This document shows, piece after piece, positions 43,262 through 55,508 of a DNA stretch of 64,000 bases. Made by a program: the position numbers and the translations under genes. This stretch comes from Hemileia vastatrix (taxonomy: Eukaryota; Basidiomycota; Pucciniomycetes; Pucciniales; Zaghouaniaceae): NCBI GenBank assembly GCA_030280995.1, contig JASXTE010000015.1, positions 5,319,001-5,383,000 on the forward strand, read 5' to 3'. The notes under the pieces are model-generated. The model saw nothing but the letters and a program-made list of their open reading frames with translations. It was not told the DNA's origin and made no database searches. Numbering within the stretch: the stretch's first letter is position 1; every line of letters begins with the position of its first letter.

Positions 43262-44612
43262 ATTAATATTTTATTATTTTATTTTATTATTTTTATTTTT
43301 ATTTTTATTTTTATTTTTATTTTTATTTTTATTTTTATTTTTATTTTTATTTTTATTTTTATTTTTATTTTTATTTTTATTTTTATTTTTATTTTTATTT
43401 TTATTTTTATTTTTATTTTTATTTTTATTTTTATTTTTATTTTTATTTTTATTTTTATTTTTATTTTTATTTTTATTTTTATTTTTATTTTTATTTTTAT
43501 TTTTATTTTTATTTTTATTTTTATTTTTATTTTTATTTTTATTTTTATTTTTATTTTTATTTTTATTTTTATTTTTATTTTTATTTTTATTTTTATTTTT
43601 ATTTTTATTTTTATTTTTATTTTTATTTTTATTTTTATTTTTATTTTTATTTTTATTTTTATTTTTATTTTTATTTTTATTTTTATTTTTATTTTTATTT
43701 TTATTTTTATTTTTATTTTTATTTTTATTTTTATTTTTATTTTTATTTTTATTTTTATTTTTATTTTTATTTTTATTTTTATTTTTATTTTTATTTTTAT
43801 TTTTATTTTTATTTTTATTTTTATTTTTATTTTTATTTTTATTTTTATTTTTATTTTTATTTTTATTTTTATTTTTATTTTTATTTTTATTTTTATTTTT
43901 ATTTTTATTTTTATTTTTATTTTTATTTTTATTTTTATTTTTATTTTTATTTTTATTTTTATTTTTATTTTTATTTTTATTTTTATTTTTATTTTTATTT
44001 TTATTTTTATTTTTATTTTTATTTTTATTTTTATTTTTATTTTTATTTTTATTTTTATTTTTATTTTTATTTTTATTTTTATTTTTATTTTTATTTTTAT
44101 TTTTATTTTTATTTTTATTTTTATTTTTATTTTTATTTTTATTTTTATTTTTATTTTTATTTTTATTTTTATTTTTATTTTTATTTTTATTTTTATTTTT
44201 ATTTTTATTTTTATTTTTATTTTTATTTTTATTTTTATTTTTATTTTTATTTTTATTTTTATTTTTATTTTTATTTTTATTTTTATTTTTATTTTTATTT
44301 TTATTTTTATTTTTATTTTTATTTTTATTTTTATTTTTATTTTTATTTTTATTTTTATTTTTATTTTTATTTTTATTTTTATTTTTATTTTTATTTTTAT
44401 TTTTATTTTTATTTTTATTTTTATTTTTATTTTTATTTTTATTTTTATTTTTATTTTTATTTTTATTTTTATTTTTATTTTAATTTTTTTTTTTATTTTT
44501 ATTTTTATTTTTATTTTTATTTTTATTTTTATTTTTATTTTTATTTTTATTTTTATTTTTATTAATTTTATTAGTTTAATTATTTTTATTATTTTTATTT
44601 TTATTTTTTTCA
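43262..44612. repeat. Hexanucleotide (TTTTTA)n array, ~1.35 kb
   Basis: An essentially uninterrupted run of TTTTTA from about 43282 to 44480 (about 200 units), one interruption (a T-rich stretch near 44481-44493), then about 15 more units grading into ATT-rich sequence. It begins about 65 nt after the aORF2 stop of A4, where A1 has AATAAA repeats and A2 an (AAAAAC)n tract. The Lys-Ile repeat frame on the minus strand is an artefact of this repeat. Confidence 0.97.
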
Positions 44613-47051
44613 TAAATTGCTACTTAAAACTACTTACATACTAAAAAAGAAAGTTGAAAAGAATTAAACAAAATTTACCAAAAAATATGAGATCTGAGAA
44701 ATTAAAATGAAATGAATAATAATAAGATTACAAAAATAATAATTACAAATTGTATCCCCCAGCCTATTGATGAGCTGATCTACCCACATCCAAGTGCACC
44801 TTGATTTGGATACTCCTTTAAATAATTTTTAAATTATTTGGGAAAAAATAAATTAAGAATATTAATGTGAATAAAGTTAAATGATAAAATGAAACGAATA
44901 GAAATCAAATTTAATAATAAAAATGAGATAAAGATAAAAAAGAAAATAGCATTGTCTGGCCAATGGATGAGTCTTTGCCCAACAATGCTTTCCCACATCC
45001 AAGTATCCCTGATGTGGTGACAGCATAAAAGAAAATTTTGCAATTTTCCCTGTTTATATCCTAATAACCCCCATAAAAAATTAAAAGAAAAAATTTGAAA
45101 ACAGAAAATAATCCAAAACTCATATCTAACACAACTATAGACACAAAAATCAAAGAAGTAAAAAGAAGAAGAGAAGGTCCAGTCTAAGGAAATGATCACT
45201 GGGTGGACTTCCTCCAATAAGTTAAATGATGGGAGAGCACCGATGATCCACCACCAATCCAAATAGACCAAAGAAGCCAGTCCCAAGTTAGTTTAAAGTC
45301 ATAGTAGACTTTAAACCTGAATTAAAAAAACCAGAACTAGGATTCAACTATGACAAAAAAATACTTGAAACAGACATTATGGGGTATCTGTTCTATAAAG
45401 AAGCCATCTCATCAGTTACCTACACACTTGCCAAAACAAAATCTAAAAGTTCCCCCCTGTGTACTGTCAGCCCAGATATCCCCAGCACGGAGTAATTCTT
45501 TTGTTTAAAATAAGATAAACTTAATAAAATTAAGATTATAACTTAAAAATAAGGTTAAAAAACTTATATATACTTATATATATGGTTATTGTGCTTATAT
45601 ATATAATTATTACACTATTATATGACTTATAGTAGTTTAAATAGCTTATCAATAGACTAATAATACTTATTAAGGTTTTAATGGAGCCATAATATACTTA
45701 TCTTTAGTTATCTTAAGTAATTATAGACATACATAAGCTTATATGTATACATAAATCTCATATTCAGTGAAATATGCAGTATATTATGTATATTTAGGTC
45801 TATAAGTGGGCTTTAGCCTCTTAATAGCCTATAACCTTTGTTTTTCTGCTTACTCTAGGTCATATGGACTTTCAGTGGACTCACAACACCTACACAAGCA
45901 TATACACCCTTTTCAGGGGCATATATCCAGTTTGAACAACTTAAACTGCTTTCTTGGATGAATTTTCGTGGATTTATGGGTTGGGATATCATTACTGGGC
46001 TAATATGGATGCATGGGTATTTTATTGGGGGCTTGAACAGTTAATATGGTTACTTGGGGATGTTATTGGGGGCTTTGAAAATTAATTTTGTTCCTTTATA
46101 TGCTTTGGGTTTCAGTATATACTCTTTTGAATAGTTATTTTACCTGTTTCTTTATGGCATCCGCTTTTATCTGTTAAGTCTATTTATGGTATGGGTCTGT
46201 GGTATCACTAATTATGATGGAGGGTCCTTACTGGAGGTCTGGGTGTGAATCTTCCTGAAGTGGATGCCAAGGGGAGGTGATGGGCCCTCACAGCGCTGTA
46301 AGTGCATGGGATATCAGTGACATCATCTGGATTGAAGGTCTGTGCACTCCAGTGGATTTTGGTATATGTAAGGGAGGATTTGACAGGTTATTGATCATCA
46401 CTTACTTACTACACATTAAAAAAACACTATTTAAGAATTATTATCATATATAAATATATTATAAAGCATTTATAAATTGATATTATCTTTATATAAGCTA
46501 TAACAATATTTTATTGATCTTTTTTCTACCACAAGCACACATAATAATCAAATTATTCTGAGTTTATATTGAGAATAACTATTTTGTTAGTCTTCCCCTG
46601 AGGTTTTATTGCTAAATAATCTATCAATAAGTAGTAGTAATTTTAATATATACTATTAAATCATACTTAGATACTAGCACACACTGGCATATACCTTTAA
46701 ACAAAAAACAAAACATCTAACACAATAAACCAAAACTAATAAACATGAAGAGTCCAGCACTTTAAGACCAAAAGAATTTCCAGTTTAAATTAATAGAGGA
46801 CTAAAACTGTGAAGATAAACTAAAACTAGGGTTCAACCAAATTAGGAGAAGGGGATGGAAACAGACAATCTGGGGTAACTGATCTACAGAGCAGACAGCT
46901 CATCAGTTACCCCTACAATTGCCAAGATCAAATCTAGATCTCCCATCTATAGGTACCTTCTTACAACACACAGGTTTCTGAAAACAGATGCACAGCATCA
47001 CCAAAATCCAAAATTTTAAAGAATGGTCCATTGTTCATTTTCATTGCAGAG
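44613..47051. other. A4 non-coding region between aORF2 and pol, with a solo Retro-B LTR
   Basis: The A4 counterpart of 25963-27249. CCAATTGATGAG-type modules with CCACATC...GATGTGG lie at about 44755-44815 and 44950-45020. GGGGTA...GTTACC hairpin modules lie at about 45376-45420 and 46873-46915. The second large module is split by the LTR at 45465-46689. No gene is seen. Confidence 0.7.
45465..46689 (+). repeat. Solo Retro-B LTR
   Basis: 1225 bp, TGTCAGCCCAGATATCC to CACTGGCA, flanked by TGTAC (45460-45464) and TATAC (46690-46694), a 5-bp duplication with one mismatch. It is clearly older than the 10195-19055 element, with many more differences, including a duplicated GGGGATGTTATTGGGGG stretch near 46015-46070. 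Confidence 0.9.
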
Positions 47052-48860
47052 TCAATCTTCTTCACTTCTAGTGCCTCTTGGGTAAAATCTCTTCACTTTA
47101 TATGCAGCAACTCTTTTCTTTAAGACTGAACCATATAACTCCTCCAAAACATAAGAACCTGTAGAAACTAAAGATCACATACTGTAAGGCCCATTCCATC
47201 TATGAGAAAATTTTTTTCCCCCCTAACTCTCCAAACTTCTATTTTACAACAAAACAAAACAAGCAGGTCTCATGGGATTTCTGAGTCTATGAGCCAACTT
47301 CTTGTCCCAGTATCTGACTGATTGATTTTTATCTTCATCATTCTAGAGTTTGCCTTCTCTTAACATTCCTCTCTACATTCAAACTGTTCCATCCTGGCAT
47401 AGAGAAAAGTTTCTGTTGAGCTCACATCAACCCAATTAATTCCAAGAAAAGAGACAGACTCCAAATCCACTGGTAGAGAAACTTTCAGACAAAACATTAA
47501 TTCATAAAGGGAATAGCAAGTTGTTGTTTTCACAGTGACCCTATCAGCAAATAAGACAAATGGTAGATAATGCCTCCACTTTTAAGCACTATCTTCACAC
47601 ATCTTTACCAAAGTATTCTTGATAACTTGATGGCTTCTTTCAACCATGCCTTCAGCTTCAGGATACACCACACAATATGGGGGGCGGACTTGCTAGCAAG
47701 TCCGCAACCTTGGACCCAAACTCACCATAGATTGAACACACATTGAGCTATTGATAAAGGAACCATACAATCAGGGATGAAAACCACTCAGCAGAACAGT
47801 TTTAGGTGGGTGTTCAAGTAGAGTTCAGTATGGGTTCAGTCTGAGTTCAGTCTGAGTTCCATCTGAGTTCCATCTGAGTTCAGGTTGAGGACTTGCTAGC
47901 AAGTCCACCCCCTATATTGCGTAGTGATAATAAGGTGTAGCCACTCTAACTTTAGAACTAATACTTACCACAGCTTTATTGAATTCACCTCAAAACTCTG
48001 GCCCACCATCGACAGTAACCAAATTCATCAATTCATATATAAACCCCCATTCCTTCTTCAAAAACTTTGCCACATTTTCGGCAGTCAAATTAACCAGAGG
48101 AACTGCCTGAACCTAACCAGAAAAATCATCCCTGTCAACAATCAAGTAAGATATACCTTCCCGCTTTAATATGGAAAGCATCCAGACTGAATCTTCCTAG
48201 CACAGTTGATTCACCAGTAGCACAGCCAACCTCTCTAGGTTTAAACTGACTTCCTCTTTGACATTCTTCACAAGATTGAACCCACCCCTGCACAGCCAAA
48301 TTCATACCTGGCCACAAAAATCAGGCTGCTACTCTTCTATAAGTCTCCCCAAAGCCTCTATGACCAAGTTCTTCATGCAAAGACTTCAAAACCAATTCTT
48401 GACCCTTCTTCTGAGTCACTACCACTTGAGGATTTGGATGTCTCCTCCTCATCAACCTCCTTCCTGACACATAAAATCTAGGATTCTTCTTCTTGATTGC
48501 CACCCAAGTATGATTATCAAAACTATCTGGCATCTGTAAGGTTAACAGATATTCAACCATATTAAAATAAAACCCAGACTGACCCCAGGTCTCATCTTCA
48601 AAATTCAAAAACACAATATCCAAGGGTACAACTCTGTCATCAAAATCACCAGTGTTCAGATGAGCCAATTGACCAGCCCAACCAAAACACCAATACCTAA
48701 ATTTTGGTACATTCTTTTTCTTCCACTGAATCTTATGAGAATTCAGTTCACTAACAAAAACACCATTTTCCAATTTTGTGCCATCACAAATAGTAGCCCC
48801 ATCTTCATCAACAAAAACATCCTGATCACCAGAATCAAGATCAGATCCAGCTATTTTAAT
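47052..48860 (-). pseudogene. A4 integrase and preceding region
   Basis: Minus strand. The open part 48321-48773 covers the region before integrase and the start of its zinc-binding domain (ELGHRGFGETYRR); 48135-48317 continues with WPGMNLAVQGWVQSCEECQRG and SLDAFHI. The frame is broken many times after that; VDGGPEF-like sequence is near 48000, and the EGMVERSHQ-like block is cut by the CACTA-like insert at 47666-47926. The end of pol is the stop at 47052-47054. Confidence 0.8.
47666..47926 (+). mobile_element. CACTA-like non-autonomous element, copy 1 (261 bp)
   Basis: Ends CACCACACAATATGGGGG and, reversed, CACTACGCAATATAGGGGG, each followed by the palindrome GGACTTGCTAGCAAGTCC. ATA is duplicated at both sides (47663-47665, 47927-47929). 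Near the right end lies a run of GAGTTCAGTCT-like units. CACTA superfamily elements start CACTA, have subterminal repeats and make 3-bp duplications, so the assignment rests on these three traits. Confidence 0.8.
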
Positions 48861-50948
48861 TTATTGAGGGAAGTTTAAACCTTTATCATAAACACAATTA
48901 TCACCAGCCAGTTTAACCTCTTTGGGGAGGTGAAAATATCTTCCAGTTTAGCCTCATGGGGGAGGAGGAAAAACCTTCCAGATATTCACAAAAATAATTC
49001 TTATCATATTTCTTCATTACGTTCAGATTTTTTTTTGATTATCTTGAGCTATCTTGAAACTTTATTTTCTTTTCTTGAGTTTTATTCTTACCAATTAAGT
49101 AGTTTATCCTCATTTTGGAGGATATAGATTCTTGAAATCCACAGGTTTAAACCAATATGTTTGCCCCTAGGGCTAAAAAAAGCTAAGCCCCTCTTCCAAT
49201 TCTGATATCCAATAATCAGACCTCCAAAAAAAATTTCCATCCTTCTCCATACACTGAATTTACCATATTTTTCATTCTCAGTGTCCATCTGCCCTATATC
49301 CTTTGAAACAAAGAAATCTACAGCAAAATAATTTTATCCTCCATTCTAAAAAAGCTTTCTCCATTTGAGGAAAGAAGCTGAGAGTTTACTGTCTCTAACT
49401 CCATTCATTAATCACAAAATTATTCTGAAATTAAAAAAAATCTTCCAGAACAGGACCCAGAGCACTAAAAGAATCATCTTCCTCCAAGCAACCATCTTCT
49501 GATATTGAGGGAACCAGCTTGGAATAATATTCATCCAACAAACATACATCCAGGACATAACTATTCTGAAGATCCAAACTTTCTATAGAGAGATTGTCAC
49601 CTCATCTTTCATACCCTGAACTTGAGCAAAGATACTGAGAATCTTTTTCATGAGGCATAAAATCATTAACTTCAGAATTACTCTGAGAATACAAAAGATC
49701 CTCCAGAAAAGAATCCATAACATCAAAATTAACATCCTCCTCCAAGAATTCAGCTTCTGAACTTAAAGGAGAACCCATTAAATACTCTTGCTCTAAGAGA
49801 GATAGATCCAACACAGACTCTTTCTAACCATCAACAGATAATAAAGAAACATCTTCATCCAAAAATCTATTATCTAAACATGAAGAAACCATATCATCAT
49901 GAGCATTTAACTTTTCCTTCCCACAGAGCTCATCCACCTTTTAAAAGATACACTGATCATCCAGTGTGTACATATCCAAAATATCAAATGAAGCACATTC
50001 TTGAGATACATTGACATCATCTGTTAAAGAAATAAAAAGTTTCTTAAAAATCACAAACATCATCATCTCCCAAAGTGGGTGACTCCAAAATTTCCACTGT
50101 ATATGAATTTTCTGCCACTTCTTTCTAAAACTTTACATCAATTGAATTTTCATTCTCAGGTACACCTCATTAGAAACAAGGTTTTCAAGATGCACCAGAA
50201 TAGCCTTCTTCAAAACAATAAAACAGGAATCCTACTTTCTCCATTTGGAAGTGTCTTCATCAGCCCAGCCTTTAACAGAAATCCCTGAACCTAATTTTTG
50301 ACCTTAAGACCCATGGCACTCCAAAATAAACTCTTGTCCTCTGTTTCATGAGATGACATACCATTAAAATCCAGATAATCTATAGCCTCTTCAAACTACT
50401 CCATAAATTTACCATACCGAACCAGAGAAGTCACACCACCATCCATTTCCCATTTCTTAGCAAAGCCATAAAGATCATCCATTTAAAATACAGTTTTTCA
50501 CCTTGTGATTATTTCCATCTTTAACTTTCCCCAATCCTGAATCCTATATCCCTCCGTCCTTAAAACTTCCTTCACTGCCTCTCTGAAATCAATAAAGAAG
50601 ATCACATGCTTCACGCTAACCAAATCAGAATCCCCATCCACATCAGCAGCAGCTTAAAATATCTCCAAAAATAACCTTGCCCCCACTACAGAGAAAATTT
50701 GCCCTTTCCATGACTTGATCCTGACCATCCTAAATATTTCCAATTACACCTCCCCAATTTTCCACCACAGATAGCCAAAGTCCCCCCAATAGCCTTCAGA
50801 GACCTAGAAGGGAGCATATCCAACTAGAGAGAAGACTTCCTAGACCAAACACAGAGAGATACAGCACCAAAAATACAAAATTCACAAAGAGTTCACAAAA
50901 GAAGAGATTCCAACAGTTACAGAGATTCTAAAAGCTAGAAAATTCTCA
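48861..50948 (-). pseudogene. A4 gag and linker remnants; RT and RNase H deleted
   Basis: From right to left: a degenerate Gag (about 50300-50760) recognisable by VRIKSWK, VISFIDFREAV-like and KFME stretches; an acidic linker (49300-50290) whose only open frame, 49602-49814, is Glu/Asp/Ser-rich and resembles a second stretch near 49440-49600, suggesting an old internal repeat; then at 49010-49100 the Lys-rich KNFKI..NLKIMKK segment that in A2 precedes the reverse transcriptase. At 48860-48960 the sequence jumps to the region just before integrase, with two copies of a CAGTTTARCCTC-like stretch at the junction. About 2.1 kb found in A2 (22240-24400) is missing. Confidence 0.65.
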
Positions 50949-50969
50949 CCACACATTGGGTGCCAGAAA

Positions 50970-53900
50970 TGTAGACAGTCCTATATTACTAGCTATAGGC
51001 CTAGACCAAGGGAGTTGCAGTAAAACTGGAGAGAAAAACTCATGTTCTTTTGAGAAATATCAGGTGAGACTCATTTGATACAGCAAATTAGAGACTAATA
51101 CAATACCCCTTACAACACTTCTTGACTGCTTAACAAGTCAAGAAAGTAGCCTAGATTGACCACCAACAAAAGATAACCTGATACTCAGAAGGATCCACAC
51201 CAGAAAAACAAAACACTGTGCACTTGTTACACAGAAAACAGCAATAATACTTGATGCAGGCTGCGAAGCTACACCAGAGAAACCAGTTTCCAAAGTTGAG
51301 TTAAAAGAAGAACTAACCTTGCAACAAACACAGGCAATTGTGGCCAAAAAACAGTGAGAAACAATGATATAACTACCAGATGGTTGTATGATAATTAAGG
51401 TTGCCCCAAACTTTCTTATTCAATATGTACACAAAGACCACCTATCTGATAATCCATGCACACACCACACAAAATTTGGGGGAGACTTGCTAGAAAGTCC
51501 TCAACTTGAAGTCAGATGGAACTCAGACTGGACTCAGACTGAACTCAGACTTGACTCAGGCTGAACTTTACTTTGAACTCATCTTGAGCTCTTAACCAAA
51601 AATGGATGAGTCTGTGCCGGAATAATAGTGAAAGTTTAACAAATAATTTATAGGAATAATACAAAGGGAAGATTAATAATCTGATCCATTAACAGAATTT
51701 TTTTCATTGAACTCATTTTCATTTTCATTTTTAATTTCACTTTATCATTAAAAATACTGAAAATTATACTATTTATTTCAAAAACATCACTTTTAACCTC
51801 TCTAATGATTTTATTCTATTTTTTTGGAAAAAATAAAAAATAAGATCAGTGGTTCTTTTTAATGATAACTCCTTTTAACAAAGAATTTGAAGCTTTTATT
51901 TTTTAATTTACACAATATTACCTTAATTTTTTTTGGTATTTTTATTCTTCCTGATTATGAAATATAACCAACATATTTTACTATTACATTTAAAAATAAA
52001 TACAATAAACTCATAAAATACATAAGTTTAATAGTTTAAAATTTCTTTAAATGTTTTGTTCTAGTTTTAATTTTTTGCTAGAATTTCCCTGTTATACTAT
52101 TTATTTATATCATGTATAGATATCAAAAGCATTCTGAGAGTTCTTGTGTAAAAAAGCAAAATTGTATTTCATTACCAATTATTTTACTATATCACTTTCT
52201 TAGTCTTAAAGTGCATTGTAAATCAAAAAATAAGATTAATATGTATAAACTATAGGTATAAGTTCAAAAATATCAATAAAAAATAATTATCAATCATTTT
52301 CCATATTGGCAGAATAGAGCTGTAGATTGAGGGGGTGGACTCTGATCTTCACCCAAAGAACAAAGTTCACTCTCCATTTTTCACTACCTCAATGGAAAAC
52401 TTCTCAATCTCTCCACACAACTTTTTCAGCCTTTTCATTTCTTTTAATTCTATTACCACTCCCCACCCTTTTATTGCCCTCCTGGTACATTTGCTACACC
52501 CTTTAAGCTTCAAAATCTAAGTTTAAGCCCTCCTCCCTACTCCCCCCTACTCTATTTTCATTTTTAACACAACTCCACCTTTTTTTCAACCTCTCACTCT
52601 CCTCCTGTTCCCCTAAATCACCCAAATCACCTCTATTAGCCCTCACCAGTCTTTCTCTCACATTCTCAAAATATTACTCACCTTCCTAGTCTATTGTCCA
52701 CATCCCCCAGCTCTTGCTTACCTCCCCTAGCCCTTTCTCACCTTCCCAAGACATTTTTAACCCTTCACCCACCTCCCCCAGCCTTCCCCAGTCCCTTACT
52801 TTGGCTGAAAATGTGAGTGAGGTGCTTTGTAGACTAAGGAGGGCTATGAGAAGTGAGTGAGAGGCTTTTATCACCTCGCCCAGCCTCCCCAGCTCCTTAA
52901 TTTGGCTGGAGATGTGAGTGAGATGCTGGAAAGACTAAGTAGGGCTGGGAGTAGCAGGTGAGAGGCTTTAAACACCTCTCCTAGCCCTTTAAAGACCCCC
53001 TCTCACATTTTCCATCCTTCCCGAAGAAGATTAGGGGCTTTTACAACCTCTCCCAGCCCTGTAAAGCCCCTCTCTCACCTTCTCCAGCCTTCCCCAGTCC
53101 CTTGATATTTCTGGGTGAGGTTAGCAATGACATTGGAGAGGTGAAAAAAGTGCCAGGGAGGCATGCAAGGGCTTGTAAAGTAGCCAACTTTTGATAAACT
53201 TGAGAATAATTAATATGCATAAATTAGAAATAACAAGAAATAAAATCTTGAGGAATTATAAACCATTCCAAGTGGTAAATAAAGTAACTAAATACATATT
53301 TTAGAATTTGAGTTTCTTGTGTTTACCAAAAAAAATGTGGCCAGGTGTTGAGAAAGGAAGATATTTGTAGGGAAGAAACATGAAAAAAGAAAAAAATACA
53401 AAGTAAAATAAAACTAAATAATGAAAGTGGGCTGGAAAAGGTGAGAGAGGTTCTGGGGGAGGTGTGAGAAATAAAAAGAAGAGAATGGAGAGGGGTGGAA
53501 GGAGAGGAGAGTCGTTTTCTCAATGTGAAGGGAAGGGATAGGATAGAAAGGGTAAGTAGATGGCAAGGTTAGAAACAAGATAAGGGGGGTAGGATAGGAA
53601 GGAAGATTGAAGATAAGGGAGAGTTAGGGGAGGAAGGTATCAGATGGAAGTCCCACTTGGAATTCTACCAGGAATTATTTCAGGAAGCAGAAAAAGCACT
53701 AGACCTCTAGTACACACTTTTTTCCTGCTGTGAATATTTTTTGAACTATTAATAAACTGTGGTTCAATGAAGGTTCAAATCAGTTTCAAGTTATTTTTAA
53801 AGTAAATTCAATATTTCTTCATGATTGTTTCATCACCACCTCAATGTGTTCTGAAAAAGATATAAATTAGGGTTCAAGATTGCAGACTTGCTAGCAAGTC

Positions 53901-54471
53901 CACCCCCCATATTGCATGATGACAGCAACTAATTTGGCGCTTTTGACAGCCAAATTGAATAAAAGCCCTCTAGAAACACCCCCCAGCCTTCTATAACCGA
54001 GGCGGGCAGACCTCCCATGAGCCATAAAACCACTAAAAACATCTAATAAAGCCCAAAATACTTAGAAAAACCCACCACAACTACTAAAACGATTAAAACA
54101 CAAAATTGAGCTATGACAAGATTATGACATAAGTTATAGAGCCAAATTAGCTCTACTTAATGGTACTAAGCACTTAAACCTAAGGCTTAAGGTTAGATTG
54201 TAAAACACAAAAAAAAATTAAACAGGTATCTATTAGAAATGAAAAATGAGTAAATGACCCCTTAAAACTTGTAATATGAAAAATATCAACAAGAAGTCAA
54301 ATATAGAGAAAAACCAAAGCTATCCAATGATAGTACCCACAAACCCATAGTCCCAATATTCACTGTATAAAAGTAAAATAACCCATAATTCTTCAACCAA
54401 AGTCAATTAAGACATACACAAACAGCGCCAAACACACCAACAAAGGCCTCTGAAAATGTTGGAAAGCCACA
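50970..54471 (-). repeat. A4 5' LTR, split by a CACTA-like element
   Basis: Minus strand, TGTGGCTTTCC at 54471 to TCTACA at 50970, about 1040 bp when the 51463-53921 insert and ACA duplicate are removed. The primer site lies at 50949-50965 (TGGCACCCAATGTGTGG). CCAG follows at 54472. Confidence 0.88.
51463..53921. mobile_element. CACTA-like element, long copy (2.46 kb), non-coding
   Basis: Ends CACCACACAAAATTTGGGGG and, reversed, CATCATGCAATATGGGGG, with the GACTTGCTAGMAAGTCC palindrome next to each. ACA is duplicated on both sides (51460-51462, 53922-53924). The left subterminal part has ACTCAGACTGAACTCAGAC units, the same as the right end of the short copies but reversed. The interior is AT-rich (51600-52330), then CT-rich with two ~115-bp tandem repeats (about 52755-52980) containing GAGTGAGGTGCTT. 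No transposase frame is seen. Confidence 0.75.
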
Positions 54472-54689
54472 CCAGAGGAAGGGATGTCTAGAGTTAAGCA
54501 TATAACTCCAAAGAATGTGCATGGAAGAGTTAAAGCTGTTGCAAAAGGGATACAACCACAATAGAGGATTCAGCACCCAGTACATGGGTAACATCCTTAG
54601 GCAGACAAAGATTTAATTACAGAGTGTCTTAAAACCACAGTTTCTGTTCCTTTAGGTGTGCTCACAGCAGTAGAGCCAGAGGTAGAAAA

Positions 54690-55110
54690 TGGGATAGTGG
54701 ACAAGTTTAGGATCAGAGAGTTGCTGATTTTGTTGAATATGATATGGCAGAACACTCATTTCAGCTTATTTTGGTAATATTAAGGGTACCACACTATGCA
54801 GGATCATTTAGTTATTTAATTGTTACAACCAATGGGAAGCAGATCAGAGCGCTGGTAGATCCTTGTTCTCAGATTAATATAGTTTTAGTGTAGGATGCAG
54901 TGGATTTAGGTTTTTCAGTTAAAGATGACAAAGGAACTGCTTCAGGTATTAGGAGTGGAATTTTACCAGTTATAGGGGTATCTGAATACACAAAGACCCT
55001 GGTTGCAGGAGCACTCAGTGATTTACACTTTTATGTTCCTATGGGTGCAATTAAACCATTTTTATGAGAAACATTTTTGATGGATTATTCAGAAACCATA
55101 GATTAATTTT
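54690..55110 (+). pseudogene. A5 protease remnant
   Basis: Translates, with breaks, to LVDPCSQIN, then GLPI-like FSVKDD, GIRSGILPVIG and LHFYVPMGAIKPF, aligning with ALVDSGSQIN...GIGGHVTELVG...VHFYIA of A2. The active-site DSG is DPC here, so it would be inactive. Confidence 0.7.
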
Positions 55111-55508
55111 TGAATAAGACAAAAGGAATTATGATTATGTGTTATGATGGTATGCCAGTAACAACATCTTAGTAGCACTTAATGATGGTGGCTGGGAAAC
55201 TAAGTATGTTGGATCTGTGAGTTTTTTAAAAAAAAGAGTTTTACCAGAATGAATTGAATAAGTGTGTGCCAGGGAGGAACGAATCTTTTCATTATGGACT
55301 TGCATCTTAGGTAACACTATCTCCCAGGATGAGAGGAGCCCAGATAGAAATAATTTAATCAAGACAGGGATACATAAGGTGGGGCTACACAGGTTTCTTT
55401 AAAAGACAACAACATGATGTAGTTACAACTTGAAGTTATATTAGAAAAGGTCTAATATTAAATAATTAAGGAAGAAGCTGGAACTGTCTAGCCTCAAAGT
55501 ATAAACCA

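Larger units (their letters stand above)
40391..54471 (-). mobile_element. Retro-A copy A4, 5' and middle parts
   Basis: Minus-strand element. The 5' LTR is 50970-54471 with a 2.46 kb DNA-transposon insert; gag and linker remnants follow at about 48870-50760, integrase at 47052-48860, the non-coding block, then aORF2 and aORF1 up to 40391 where A3 entered. The reverse transcriptase and RNase H coding region is missing. A solo Retro-B LTR and a CACTA-like element are also inside. It is flanked on the right by CCAG inside A5. Confidence 0.87.

Noticed and set aside
43279..44613. 444-codon minus-strand frame of alternating Lys and Ile
   Set aside because: It is the direct translation of the TTTTTA repeat and has no other feature of a gene.
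49602..49814. Acidic 70-codon frame as a separate gene
   Set aside because: It lies in the A4 gag-pol linker between recognisable gag and pol remnants and is best read as part of it.
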